Shown here: in pieces, positions 1-6,551 of the stretch
Position numbering within the stretch: the first letter of the stretch is position 1
How the letters are laid out: each line of letters begins with the position of its first letter
Source: Paraburkholderia kururiensis
GTDB taxonomy: Bacteria; Pseudomonadota; Gammaproteobacteria; Burkholderiales; Burkholderiaceae
Assembly: GCF_034424375.1 (NCBI RefSeq)
Contig: NZ_CP139965.1
Span: forward strand, 1,798,001 to 1,862,000
Direction: 5' to 3'
Length of the DNA stretch: 64,000 nucleotides
The notes under the pieces: model-generated
What the model was told of the DNA's origin: nothing
Database searches by the model: none
The model's input: only the letters and a program-made list of their open reading frames with translations
Made by a program: the position numbers and the translations under genes

Positions 1-584
1 CAGTCCGCGGCCGCATCGGCTTGCGGCGGTGCAGCGACGGGACGCGTCATCGCGTAGAGGTAGCTGTCGCCGGCGGCGAGGCCAAGGTTCGGCCGGCACT
101 CGTGATTCACGAGCCGGCCTTCCAGCGTGAAGCCGAGCCGCTCCATCACGCTGTGCGCTTTGCCGTCCACGGCGCAGTACGCGAAGAGGCGAAACACGGG
201 CGGTTGGGCGATCGTCCAGTGAAGCAGCTTGCGAAGCGCGTCGAGCGACGCGCGGCGCCGGCGTGCGGGCCCCGGCCGGCTGATCATGAAGCCCACTTCC
301 ACGCGCGGCAGCGCGGCCTGCATCTGGATCTCGCCCGCGAGCAGCCCCGTTTCCTTGTGCTCCATCACCCAGCGGAACGCACTGCCGCTCTCCCAGTCAG
401 CACGCACGGCCTCGATGTAGGCAAGCGTCTCGTCGCTCGTGCGATGGCGCGGCATGCGCATGTGGCGCGTGGTTTCTTCGTCGCCGAGCATTTCTTCGAA
501 CAGCGCCTGCGCGTCGCGGCTTTCGGGCGCGCGCAGCAAGAGCGTGTCGGTCTCGAAGCGTTCGGGCGGACGAAACTGCAGCAT
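1..584 (-). CDS. GNAT-family N-acetyltransferase (RimJ/RimL type), 3' end outside window
   Basis: The frame opens at the ATG ending at 584 and stays open to the left edge, so at least 194 residues are visible and the stop lies outside. The protein begins MLQFRPPERFETDTLLLRAP, the usual opening of RimJ/RimL-like acetyltransferases. A central 'EVGFMI' strand, the acetyl-CoA loop region and a late 'VMERLGFTLEGR' segment follow in family order. Such enzymes transfer acetyl from acetyl-CoA to an amine, often a protein N-terminus; the substrate cannot be told here. It is transcribed away from the T3SS-associated gene at 993. Family assignment is firm; function is generic. Confidence 0.85.
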   Translation of the reverse strand, partial: MLQFRPPERFETDTLLLRAPESRDAQALFEEMLGDEETTRHMRMPRHRTSDETLAYIEAVRADWESGSAFRWVMEHKETGLLAGEIQMQAALPRVEVGFMISRPGPARRRRASLDALRKLLHWTIAQPPVFRLFAYCAVDGKAHSVMERLGFTLEGRLVNHECRPNLGLAAGDSYLYAMTRPVAAPPQADAAAD

Positions 585-639
585 CGTGGACTCCACCGGG
601 GGCGGGATTCGAGTATGTCGCGCGCACGGCGGCCCGGCA

Positions 640-830
640 CGCCGGGGTGCGAATGCAGGCGGCGGGGGGCGAAGTGCAGGCGGGTTCATCGCTTGGTGCG
701 CAGGTGCATCGTCCGGCGCTCAGCTGCATCGCTGTGCATGCAAGTGCATCGCGATGGAGGCAGGTGCGGCGCTGTGCATGCAGGTGCAGTGGTGTGCGTG
801 GGATGCAGCGCCATGCAGGCGGATACATCT
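640..830. repeat. TGCA-rich degenerate repeat tract in an intergenic region
   Basis: The gap from 585 to 992 holds no convincing gene. From about 640 to 830 it is built of loosely repeated words such as TGCATGCAGGTGCA, GCAGGTGC and AAGTGCATCG, spaced irregularly. The right part of the gap carries the hrpII box described separately. A similar word-rich tract occurs at about 36830-36970. No function is assigned. Confidence 0.5.
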
Positions 831-844
831 ACGTCGTCACGCGG

Positions 845-906
845 TTCGTCCCGTGGGCGAGTGCTTCGTGAAGCCGCGCGTGCGAACGGGCTGCCTGCGT
901 TATCTC
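845..906 (+). promoter_or_regulatory. hrpII box promoter upstream of the 993 gene
   Basis: TTCG at 845-848 and TTCG at 865-868 are separated by exactly 16 bases, the hrpII box bound by the AraC-type activator HrpB in Ralstonia. With a 32-base spacer the hexamer TATCTC at 901-906 fits the YANNNT -10 pattern except at the last base. Transcription would start near 913, about 80 bases before the ATG at 993. A four-base direct repeat can occur by chance. Its position, orientation and near-correct -10, and the presence of three better matches in this cluster, support it. Confidence 0.7.
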
Positions 907-992
907 TGTGCTGTGCACGGTCGTGCGTCGAGCGCGCGGCCCGCATGGGCACAGCCCACCCGTTTCAAACGTAGCGAGCGAGGTTCCACCTG

Positions 993-1601
993 ATGACGAA
1001 ACTCGACGGCGTTTCCCCTTCCTCACCCGGGGCCATACCGATCGGTCCGGGCGCCGCCACACCCGAGCCCGCGAGTTCTAAGCCGCCCGGCACGCTCACG
1101 GGTACGGTGCTGCCGCCGTCAACGCAAGCCGTACCCAGCGCGCAACTGGCAGAACTGGCAAGACTCGACCCGGTGGGCTCGACGCACGGCAGGCACAGGA
1201 AGGCGACCTTCGCCGCGGGGCCGTCCGGCGTAACGGCTCCCGGTAGCGCGCCGTCGCTGCGCAGACGAAGTCCCGGCGATGCCGAGGCGAAGCGCGCCGC
1301 ACTCGCGCTGCGGCCGAAGGGCAGCGTGGCGAAACCCGTGACCGACAGCACGCATTCGAGTACCCACGAACCGCCGCCGCCGCTCGACGAGGTGCTGACG
1401 CCGCCACACGAAGACACGCCGACGGCCGACGGCGCTCAGGCCACCGGCAAGACGGAGCAGCCCGCGGGACTGCACGAGATGGCGGCGCTGCACAAGCTCG
1501 CGGAGGCGCGTCGGCAACTGGGCGAGCACTGCCGGCAGGCCCTTTCGAAGATCATCGAGAAGGGCGTGGAGATGGTGGTGGAGGCTTCAAGGGCGGCATG
1601 A
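993..1601 (+). CDS. Uncharacterised 202-aa protein, candidate HrpB-regulated T3SS substrate
   Basis: I do not recognise this protein. Residues 1 to about 160 are Pro/Ala/Gly/Ser/Thr-rich and probably disordered. The last 40 residues (LHKLAEARRQLGEHCRQAL and following) look like an amphipathic helix or coiled coil. There is no signal peptide, membrane segment or cysteine motif. The N-terminus (MTKLDGVSPSSPGA) is polar, Ser/Pro-rich and low in acidic residues, as is common for type III export signals. It has its own hrpII box at 845-868, stands beside the pilin and chaperone end of the hrp cluster, and is convergent with hpaB. A secreted effector, harpin-like helper or export accessory are all possible; the coding call itself is fairly secure. 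Confidence 0.7.
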   Translation: MTKLDGVSPSSPGAIPIGPGAATPEPASSKPPGTLTGTVLPPSTQAVPSAQLAELARLDPVGSTHGRHRKATFAAGPSGVTAPGSAPSLRRRSPGDAEAKRAALALRPKGSVAKPVTDSTHSSTHEPPPPLDEVLTPPHEDTPTADGAQATGKTEQPAGLHEMAALHKLAEARRQLGEHCRQALSKIIEKGVEMVVEASRAA

Positions 1602-1603
1602 CG

Positions 1604-1639
1604 GCGGCGCCTGCATAAGCGCGGCTGCACAGGCGCCGC
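1604..1639. terminator. Hairpin between convergent genes
   Basis: Ten-base perfect inverted arms (GCGGCGCCTG at 1604-1613 and CAGGCGCCGC at 1630-1639) enclose a 16-base loop. It lies three bases after the stop of the 993 gene and 11 bases before the end of the convergent chaperone gene. No T-run follows on either strand, so it may act as a weak bidirectional terminator or as a 3' end stabiliser. Confidence 0.45.
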
Positions 1640-1649
1640 ATGGCACCCG

Positions 1650-2114
1650 TCACGCCCTCAACCACATATATTCCCCGGCCACCACGCCCTCGAACATCTC
1701 GTCGGTCGATTCGATGATGTTCTGGCGCCAGTAGCGCCCGTGCTCCGCGTAGTGCGCGAGCAGGTCCGCCAGCACGGCGCCGTCCACGTCGGGGGTCATC
1801 GGCACGCGCAGCACGAGCACGATGCCGCCCGTGTCGGTATCCAGCCCCAGTTGGGCCTGGTCCTGCGCGTAGATCAGCAGGTTGGCTTCCAGCATCAGCC
1901 GGAACACCGTGAGCGTGCGTCCCGCCGTGACCGCGCCGTAGTGGAAATTCGCGTAGAGCGCTTCGAGGTCGTTCTCGAAGTGTTCGAGGCGCACGTCGAA
2001 GCCTTCCACTTCGATGGACCGCGTGCGCAGCACGTGAGCCGCATCGGCGAGTCCGACGGTGCGGCACAGGTCTTCGACGAGTTGCGCGTAGCGCTCCGAT
2101 GGATTCAGGTTCAC
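1650..2114 (-). CDS. hpaB: HpaB-like type III export-control chaperone
   Basis: This 154-residue acidic, single-domain protein begins at a GTG (MNLNPSERYAQLVEDLCR) and has the alpha/beta layout of CesT/HpaB-type T3SS chaperones. Features include a helix 1, a strand-rich centre (GIVLVLRVPM) and a C-terminal helix ending in EYMWLRA. Its length and its place next to the pilin gene match HpaB of Xanthomonas (about 156 residues) and its Ralstonia equivalent. HpaB binds many effectors and presents them to the export ATPase, allowing their secretion after the translocon. No strong ribosome binding site is visible before the GTG, so the start is less certain than the family. It is probably the last gene of the sctD unit, 105 bases after the pilin gene. 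Confidence 0.75.
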   Translation of the reverse strand: MNLNPSERYAQLVEDLCRTVGLADAAHVLRTRSIEVEGFDVRLEHFENDLEALYANFHYGAVTAGRTLTVFRLMLEANLLIYAQDQAQLGLDTDTGGIVLVLRVPMTPDVDGAVLADLLAHYAEHGRYWRQNIIESTDEMFEGVVAGEYMWLRA

Positions 2115-2219
2115 AGGCCGCAGCGAAGAAAAGCGAAGAGCGGCCGGCGTGCGTCGCGAGAGGCGGCGCGCGCCGGCCGGTGATGCAGTGTGCGAAGCTG
2201 CGGGAGGCTAAGCCTTCCG

Positions 2220-2411
2220 TCAGCCTGCGCGCGACGCGTCCTTCACGTTGCTTGCGCCGCTCTTCGTGACGTTCGCGAGCGACGACGCCATGCACTGTTG
2301 CAGTTGCATTTGCGCCGATGCGAGCGTCATCTGGTTCATCTGGTCGGTGATGCCTTGCATCTCGCCCATCGTGGAAGCGCTGCCAAGGGCGCCAGTGAGC
2401 ATTTGAGCCAT
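2220..2411 (-). CDS. Small Hrp pilin/needle-type subunit (HrpE/HrpY-like)
   Basis: The ATG ending at 2411 has a GAGGAG ribosome binding site 8 bases upstream and gives a 63-residue protein. It is rich in Met, Gln, Ala and Ser (MAQMLTGALGSASTMGEMQG) and is predicted helical throughout. Position is the main clue: in Xanthomonas and Ralstonia hrp clusters the gene between HrpD6 and HpaB encodes the Hrp pilin (HrpE or HrpY), a small helical, secreted, polymerising subunit. Those pilins are usually 80-95 residues, so this one is short. An upstream extension to 77 residues is possible but lacks a ribosome binding site. Pilus subunit is an inference from synteny, size and composition. Confidence 0.7.
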   Translation of the reverse strand: MAQMLTGALGSASTMGEMQGITDQMNQMTLASAQMQLQQCMASSLANVTKSGASNVKDASRAG

Positions 2412-2444
2412 AACGTTACTCCTCGTTGAAGTGACAAGATTGCC

Positions 2445-2488
2445 TTCCGGCACGGCGGCAGCAGCGTAGCCGTGCTGCCGTGCCGGAA
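2445..2488 (-). other. Strong hairpin between hrpD6 and the pilin gene
   Basis: Eleven-base perfect inverted arms (TTCCGGCACGG at 2445-2455 and CCGTGCCGGAA at 2478-2488) flank a 22-base loop that can pair further. On the coding strand it precedes the pilin ribosome binding site by about 20 bases and has no U-run after it. It could be a processing or stability element giving the pilin its own mRNA level; that role is inferred only. Confidence 0.5.
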
Positions 2489-2548
2489 AAGCCTCGTGCC
2501 CGGCGCCGCGTGTCGGACACCGCGGCGCCGGTAGCCGCGCCGCGTGCC

Positions 2549-2791
2549 TTACGCTGCGCCGCGTTTTTCCTGCAGGTGCGCGACGATGCGGCTTGCCGCC
2601 AGCATGCCGCGATAGAGCTTGCCGAGGTTGTCGCGGTCGGTTGCCGTGGCGCCCGCCGTTTCGCTGATGTTCTTCGCCGTGGCGTCCAGCGCCGCGCGAA
2701 TGGCCGCGATGCGCGGGCCGCCGTTCGGGTCGGCCAGCGTCTTCTGCAGATCGTTGAAGTCGGCGGCGCAGGCTTGCAGGGGTTCGTACAT
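2549..2791 (-). CDS. HrpD6-like small T3SS protein
   Basis: This 80-residue protein starts MYEPLQACAADFNDLQKTL after a clear AGGAG ribosome binding site. It is predicted all-helical with no signal peptide or membrane segment. It follows sctD by 10 bases and precedes the pilin gene, the place occupied by hrpD6 in Xanthomonas and by hrpX in Ralstonia, whose products are of equal size and needed for secretion. The exact biochemical role of that family is poorly understood. The assignment rests on length, composition and gene order rather than on a recognised motif. Confidence 0.7.
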   Translation of the reverse strand: MYEPLQACAADFNDLQKTLADPNGGPRIAAIRAALDATAKNISETAGATATDRDNLGKLYRGMLAASRIVAHLQEKRGAA

Positions 2792-2801
2792 GTCGTTTCT
2801 C

Positions 2802-4202
2802 CTACGGGGTATGCGGGGTGGGGCGGCTCGCAGCGGCTGTGCTGGAAGCGGGGTTCGGTGTGGCGTTCGATGCGATGCCCGTCGTGATGCCCGTGCCTGC
2901 CGCGGCGGCGCTCGTTGCGGCGCTGACTGCGGCGCTAAATGCGGTGCCTGCGGGGGCGCCGGAGGCCGCGCGGGGGCCGGGTGTCGGTTCCATCACGCCA
3001 GTCGCGGCGCCGGTCGTCACGGTGGGCGGCACGCCGCTCGCGCCGTCCGCCTGCGCGGCGGCCGCGCCCGAGGCACCGTCGGCGCTTCCGGCTGCGGCGC
3101 CCGAGGCGCCGTCCGGCGGATCGGGCTGGGCATAGATGTGCTTCACTCCGTCCGGTGTTTCGGCGTAGCGCACGGTGTCCGAGGTCATCAGCATCGAGAA
3201 CGATGGCGGCAGCGGCTGGTTCTCCGCGGACTGCGTCACGTGGCTGCGAATGGCGCGCACGTTCTCGCTCAGGTCGTGGCGCACGCGCGCGATGGCCGCA
3301 TCGAGATCGGCGGGATTGGCGACACTGCCCGTCACGTCGAACGCGCCGTTGCCCGCATACGCGACGCGCGCGCCGCGCACGCCGAGCGAATCTTCGATGC
3401 TGTGCACGTCGTTCTGCGCCACGTCGTAGCGCCGGTAGATGGCCGTCTGCGAGAAGCGCGCGAGCAGGCGGCGCACGGCGACGTCGTCCTCGGGCGTGCC
3501 CACCATACCGGTGACGAGCACCGTGTTGCCCTGCGCGTGGGCGTGCAGTTCGTTCATGTGCGCGGTGGCGAGGGCGTCGTTCACGCGCTGCGCGAGGCCG
3601 CCCGCGTCGTGAGGCAGCGCGGCGCGGCTCACCATCGTCGTCATCAGCACGGACCCGATCACGATAACGGCGCCCAGCATCGCGCAGGCGAGCGCGATGC
3701 CCGCAATCTTGCGGCGGCGCGAGCGTTCGGCTTCGCGGCGCTCCTCGCTCGGCTTGATGAGCAGCGTGGAGAGCAGATCGAGGTCGCTCGGCCACGCGGC
3801 GTCGGACCAGCCTACGCACAGCACCGTTTCGCCGAACTGCATGGGCACGAAGTCGACCAGCAACACGGTGCCGGGGTCGATGGGAGCGTTCGCGTCGGCG
3901 GGCGTGGTACCGCTTGCCTGCGGACTGACTGCAAGCGTGCCGCCACCGGGCTGGAATCCGCTCGCTGCGTCCACGCTCGCGCCGGCTGCACCGCTTTCCA
4001 TCTCGACCGCTTCGGCCGTCTCCGGCACGAGGCGCCGTGCGCTCACCACGCCGTCCGCGTCGACGGCGAGCAGCACGTCGGCGCCGCGCCAGTCGGAGAT
4101 GCGGATGTCGGCGTCGTCGTCCGGGCCGATACGGTGCGTGCCCGGACTCAGACGCAGCTCGGCGCCTGCATGAACACCCGTCAGGATACGCAGCAGTTTC
4201 AT
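2802..4202 (-). CDS. sctD: T3SS inner-membrane ring protein SctD (HrpD5/HrpW type)
   Basis: The 466-residue protein begins at ATG 4202 (MKLLRILTGVHAGAELRLSP) with an FHA-like cytoplasmic domain (about 1-135). A basic stretch and one membrane helix follow (about 165-188, GIALACAMLGAVIVIGSVLM), then periplasmic ring-building modules with BON-like folds (about 210-390). An Ala/Ser/Gly/Thr-rich low-complexity tail of some 80 residues ends it. This is the SctD/PrgH-class outer ring of the inner-membrane base, partner of SctJ. It is first in its operon, preceded by a hrpII promoter, and followed at 10 bases by hrpD6. A longer TTG-initiated version is possible but unlikely. Confidence 0.9.
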   Translation of the reverse strand: MKLLRILTGVHAGAELRLSPGTHRIGPDDDADIRISDWRGADVLLAVDADGVVSARRLVPETAEAVEMESGAAGASVDAASGFQPGGGTLAVSPQASGTTPADANAPIDPGTVLLVDFVPMQFGETVLCVGWSDAAWPSDLDLLSTLLIKPSEERREAERSRRRKIAGIALACAMLGAVIVIGSVLMTTMVSRAALPHDAGGLAQRVNDALATAHMNELHAHAQGNTVLVTGMVGTPEDDVAVRRLLARFSQTAIYRRYDVAQNDVHSIEDSLGVRGARVAYAGNGAFDVTGSVANPADLDAAIARVRHDLSENVRAIRSHVTQSAENQPLPPSFSMLMTSDTVRYAETPDGVKHIYAQPDPPDGASGAAAGSADGASGAAAAQADGASGVPPTVTTGAATGVMEPTPGPRAASGAPAGTAFSAAVSAATSAAAAGTGITTGIASNATPNPASSTAAASRPTPHTP

Positions 4203-4270
4203 CGTGTGGACGGACCCGACCCTGTAAGCGTGAGGCAAGTGCGTGCACGGCGGCGCACGCGTCTGACGCT

Positions 4271-4331
4271 ACTCTAGCGGCCTGATTGCGCGCGCCGGGC
4301 CGCGATGCGAAGCGCTCAGCGGCGAGGCGAA
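4271..4331 (-). promoter_or_regulatory. hrpII box promoter of the sctD-hrpD6-pilin-hpaB unit
   Basis: Read on the minus strand, TTCG at 4331-4328 and TTCG at 4311-4308 are 16 bases apart. Thirty-one bases further on, TAGAGT at 4276-4271 fits the YANNNT -10 hexamer. Transcription would begin near 4264, about 60 bases before the sctD start. The 230-base gap between hpaA and sctD contains no other gene, so this marks a separate transcription unit. Confidence 0.8.
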
Positions 4332-4432
4332 TCGATGGGGCATGTGCCGCTTTTCATGTGTCGTGACGCGGGCGACAGCGCGCTATCCACGCCGGGTTGC
4401 GCTCGATTCTGCTCAGTGATGCCCCGTCGCCC

Positions 4433-5620
4433 TTACCCGCGCCGACGCGCGAGCATGCCGCCGCGCAGTAATTGCAGCGTGTCGATCTGATGGGCGAGGC
4501 GCGTGGAAGTGGTGGGCCGCGACGCGCTGAAAATCAGCAGCCCGAGCAGCAGATTGAAGCGGCCGACGCGGTCGGCGAGCAGCGTTTGAGCAGGCTCGCC
4601 ATTGACGGATGTTGGACGCTCGGCGGAAGGCGGACTGGCTGGGGAGCTAATCGCGGGGCTAACGGCGGGACTGACAGCAGGGCTAACGCTCGGGCCAACG
4701 CGAGGGCCAGCATCAGGGCCAACGCGAGAACCAACACTCGGACCACGAACCGACGCATCAACCGCCGCACCACTCGCGGGCAAGACGCCCGGCGCCGCGC
4801 GTAATGTCGTGCCCAAAGCGGTCATGCCCGAAGCGGCCCTGCCCAACGCGGCATGCACGCCCATGCCCGTCTGCTGCGAACTCGCGCCCCTCGGCCCCGC
4901 AGTGGCCGCCGCTCGCCCGCCGCCCGTCGTCCGCTCGCTCGCCTCGATCAACCGCTGCCGCGCGACTCCCAACGTGATGGGCGTGAACGGCCCATACGCA
5001 CGCTGCACGGCGAGCAGATCGAGCATCGCTTCGTGGATGCGCGCATCGAGCGGCGCGTGAGGGCTCGCGCTCATGCGCTGACGCAGGTCGAGCAGCGTAT
5101 CGCTGAAGGCATCGAGCACCGCGCTTTCTCGCGCGCGCTCGTTCGGCGCCGCCGCTGCGATGCCTTGCAGCGCGCCTTGCGCGAGCGGCGGCACCGTGGC
5201 GCCGGGCCGGCTCTTCACGGCGGGCAGGTCTCCCTGCGCTTCGCCATGACTGTCGCCGTCGCCATGATGCTGCTGACCGCTGCCGCCTCCTCCGCCGCCG
5301 TCGCGCGTCACGCGGCGGTGCTCTTCGGGCGCGTGGCCGCCGTCGTCGATGTCGTCCGAGCCGCCGCTCACGTTGCGGCGCGTGCGGCGTTCGGCGCGGC
5401 GTTTGCGCGCGAGCGAATCCGCGAGCTTGCGCGCACGCAACTGGCTGCGTGTGGGGCCTTGCGGCTGCGTCTGATAACCGAACGTGGTGTCGCGATACTG
5501 CACCGCGAAGCGCGCCGTGCCGCTGTCGTTCGAAGCTGGCGTCGCGTTGTTCTGCGCCTGATTGACCGCGGACGTTTGCGCAGGTTGCGGCGTCTGCGGC
5601 GGCCCGCCGATGCGTGTCAT
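4433..5620 (-). CDS. hpaA: HpaA/HrpV-like T3SS control protein
   Basis: The 395-residue protein overlaps hrcS by four bases (ATGA). Its position between hrcS and sctD is that of hpaA in Xanthomonas and hrpV in Ralstonia. Xanthomonas HpaA is itself secreted and controls effector export together with HpaB. Here the N-terminal 160 residues are hydrophilic and low-complexity, with a basic cluster (LARKRRAERRTRRN) and Gly/His/Asp-rich runs. The middle (about 165-235) is helical. A Pro/Ser/Val repeat (SPAVSPAVSPAIS) precedes a C-terminal hydrophobic helix (RFNLLLGLLIFSAS). It is longer than Xanthomonas HpaA (about 275 residues). The call depends mainly on synteny. Confidence 0.65.
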   Translation of the reverse strand: MTRIGGPPQTPQPAQTSAVNQAQNNATPASNDSGTARFAVQYRDTTFGYQTQPQGPTRSQLRARKLADSLARKRRAERRTRRNVSGGSDDIDDGGHAPEEHRRVTRDGGGGGGSGQQHHGDGDSHGEAQGDLPAVKSRPGATVPPLAQGALQGIAAAAPNERARESAVLDAFSDTLLDLRQRMSASPHAPLDARIHEAMLDLLAVQRAYGPFTPITLGVARQRLIEASERTTGGGRAAATAGPRGASSQQTGMGVHAALGRAASGMTALGTTLRAAPGVLPASGAAVDASVRGPSVGSRVGPDAGPRVGPSVSPAVSPAVSPAISSPASPPSAERPTSVNGEPAQTLLADRVGRFNLLLGLLIFSASRPTTSTRLAHQIDTLQLLRGGMLARRRG

Positions 5621-5880
5621 TGCGGCACCGCCGTCTGCATGATCTCGTTGGCGAAGTGCAGGATCGCGGCCGCGGAAAACGGCGCGGCAATCACGATGGC
5701 CACTGTCACGGCGACGAGCTTCACGCCGTGCGAAAGCGTCTGGTCCTGCATCGACGTGATGGCCTGCAGGAACGACACGCCCAGGCCCACCACCGCGGCC
5801 ACGATCACGATGGGCAGCGAAACGTACATGCAGAGCAGCATGCCCTGCGTGGTGAAGCGAACGAGCGTATCGACGTCCAT
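5617..5880 (-). CDS. hrcS: T3SS export apparatus protein SctS
   Basis: This is an 87-residue, two-helix inner-membrane protein starting MDVDTLVRFTTQGMLLCMYV, typical in length and pattern for HrcS/FliQ. SctS joins SctR and SctT in the helical core complex that forms the entry gate for secreted proteins. The first helix (LLCMYVSLPIVIVAAVVGLGV) and the conserved 'ITSMQDQTLSHGVKL' turn are present. It lies 20 bases after hrcR and overlaps hpaA by four bases, so it is translationally linked to both. Confidence is very high. Confidence 0.95.
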   Translation of the reverse strand: MDVDTLVRFTTQGMLLCMYVSLPIVIVAAVVGLGVSFLQAITSMQDQTLSHGVKLVAVTVAIVIAAPFSAAAILHFANEIMQTAVPQ

Positions 5881-5900
5881 GAGCTTGTTCCTGCTTTGCG

Positions 5901-6551
5901 CTACTTGTAGGTGAGCACGAGACCGTGAATGAGCGTGGACCATCCGTCCATCACTACGAACAGCAGCAGCTTGAATGGAATGGCGACGTTGGTGGGCTGC
6001 ACCTGGTTCAAGCCCATCGCGAGCAGCACGTTCGCGATGATGAGGTCCACCACGATGAACGCGATGTAGAGCAGAAAGCCGATCTTGAACGCGTCCGTGA
6101 GTTCGCTCAGCGTGAACGCGGGCGCGAGCACGATCAGGTCGTTTTCGTGCAGACTGCCGGCGGCGTCCTTGGGCCACACCACGTTCGCGGAGCGGATGAA
6201 AAAGCGCTTCTCGCGTTCGTTCGCGTGCTTTTGCAGGAAGCTGCGAAACGGCTCGCGCGCCGCGCCGAATGCCTGAATGAGCGCCTGCGACGGCTGCCCC
6301 GAAATCTGCTCGCCTTCCAGCGTGTGTGCGGCCTGCATGCCCACGGGCGCCATCACGTAGAGCGACACGAGTATCGCGATGCCGTTGAGCACCATGTTGG
6401 GCGGCACCTGCTGCACGCCGAGCGCGTTGCGCAGGAGGCCCAGCACGACCACGATCTTGGCGTAGGAGGTGACCACCATCGCGACGAAGGGCAAGAGGCT
6501 GATCGCGACGACGACGAGCAGCAGCCCGGTGATGTCACTGAACTGGACCAT
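5901..6551 (-). CDS. hrcR: T3SS export apparatus protein SctR
   Basis: The 216-residue inner-membrane protein carries the hallmark SctR/FliP segments. These include an N-terminal helix pair, 'YAKIVVVLGLLRNALGVQQVPPN' in its conserved place, a periplasmic loop, and the C-terminal 'PFKLLLFVVMDGW' helix. SctR is the first assembled core component of the export gate with SctS and SctT. The start at ATG 6551 overlaps the end of hrcQ by 17 bases, indicating translational coupling. Length matches the family. Confidence 0.95.
   Translation of the reverse strand: MVQFSDITGLLLVVVAISLLPFVAMVVTSYAKIVVVLGLLRNALGVQQVPPNMVLNGIAILVSLYVMAPVGMQAAHTLEGEQISGQPSQALIQAFGAAREPFRSFLQKHANEREKRFFIRSANVVWPKDAAGSLHENDLIVLAPAFTLSELTDAFKIGFLLYIAFIVVDLIIANVLLAMGLNQVQPTNVAIPFKLLLFVVMDGWSTLIHGLVLTYK

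Noticed and set aside
2619..4277. 552-residue open frame on the plus strand
   Set aside because: It is opposite sctD and hrpD6, with Ala/Arg/Gly-dominated sequence and no ribosome binding site; sctD has clear domain structure and a promoter.
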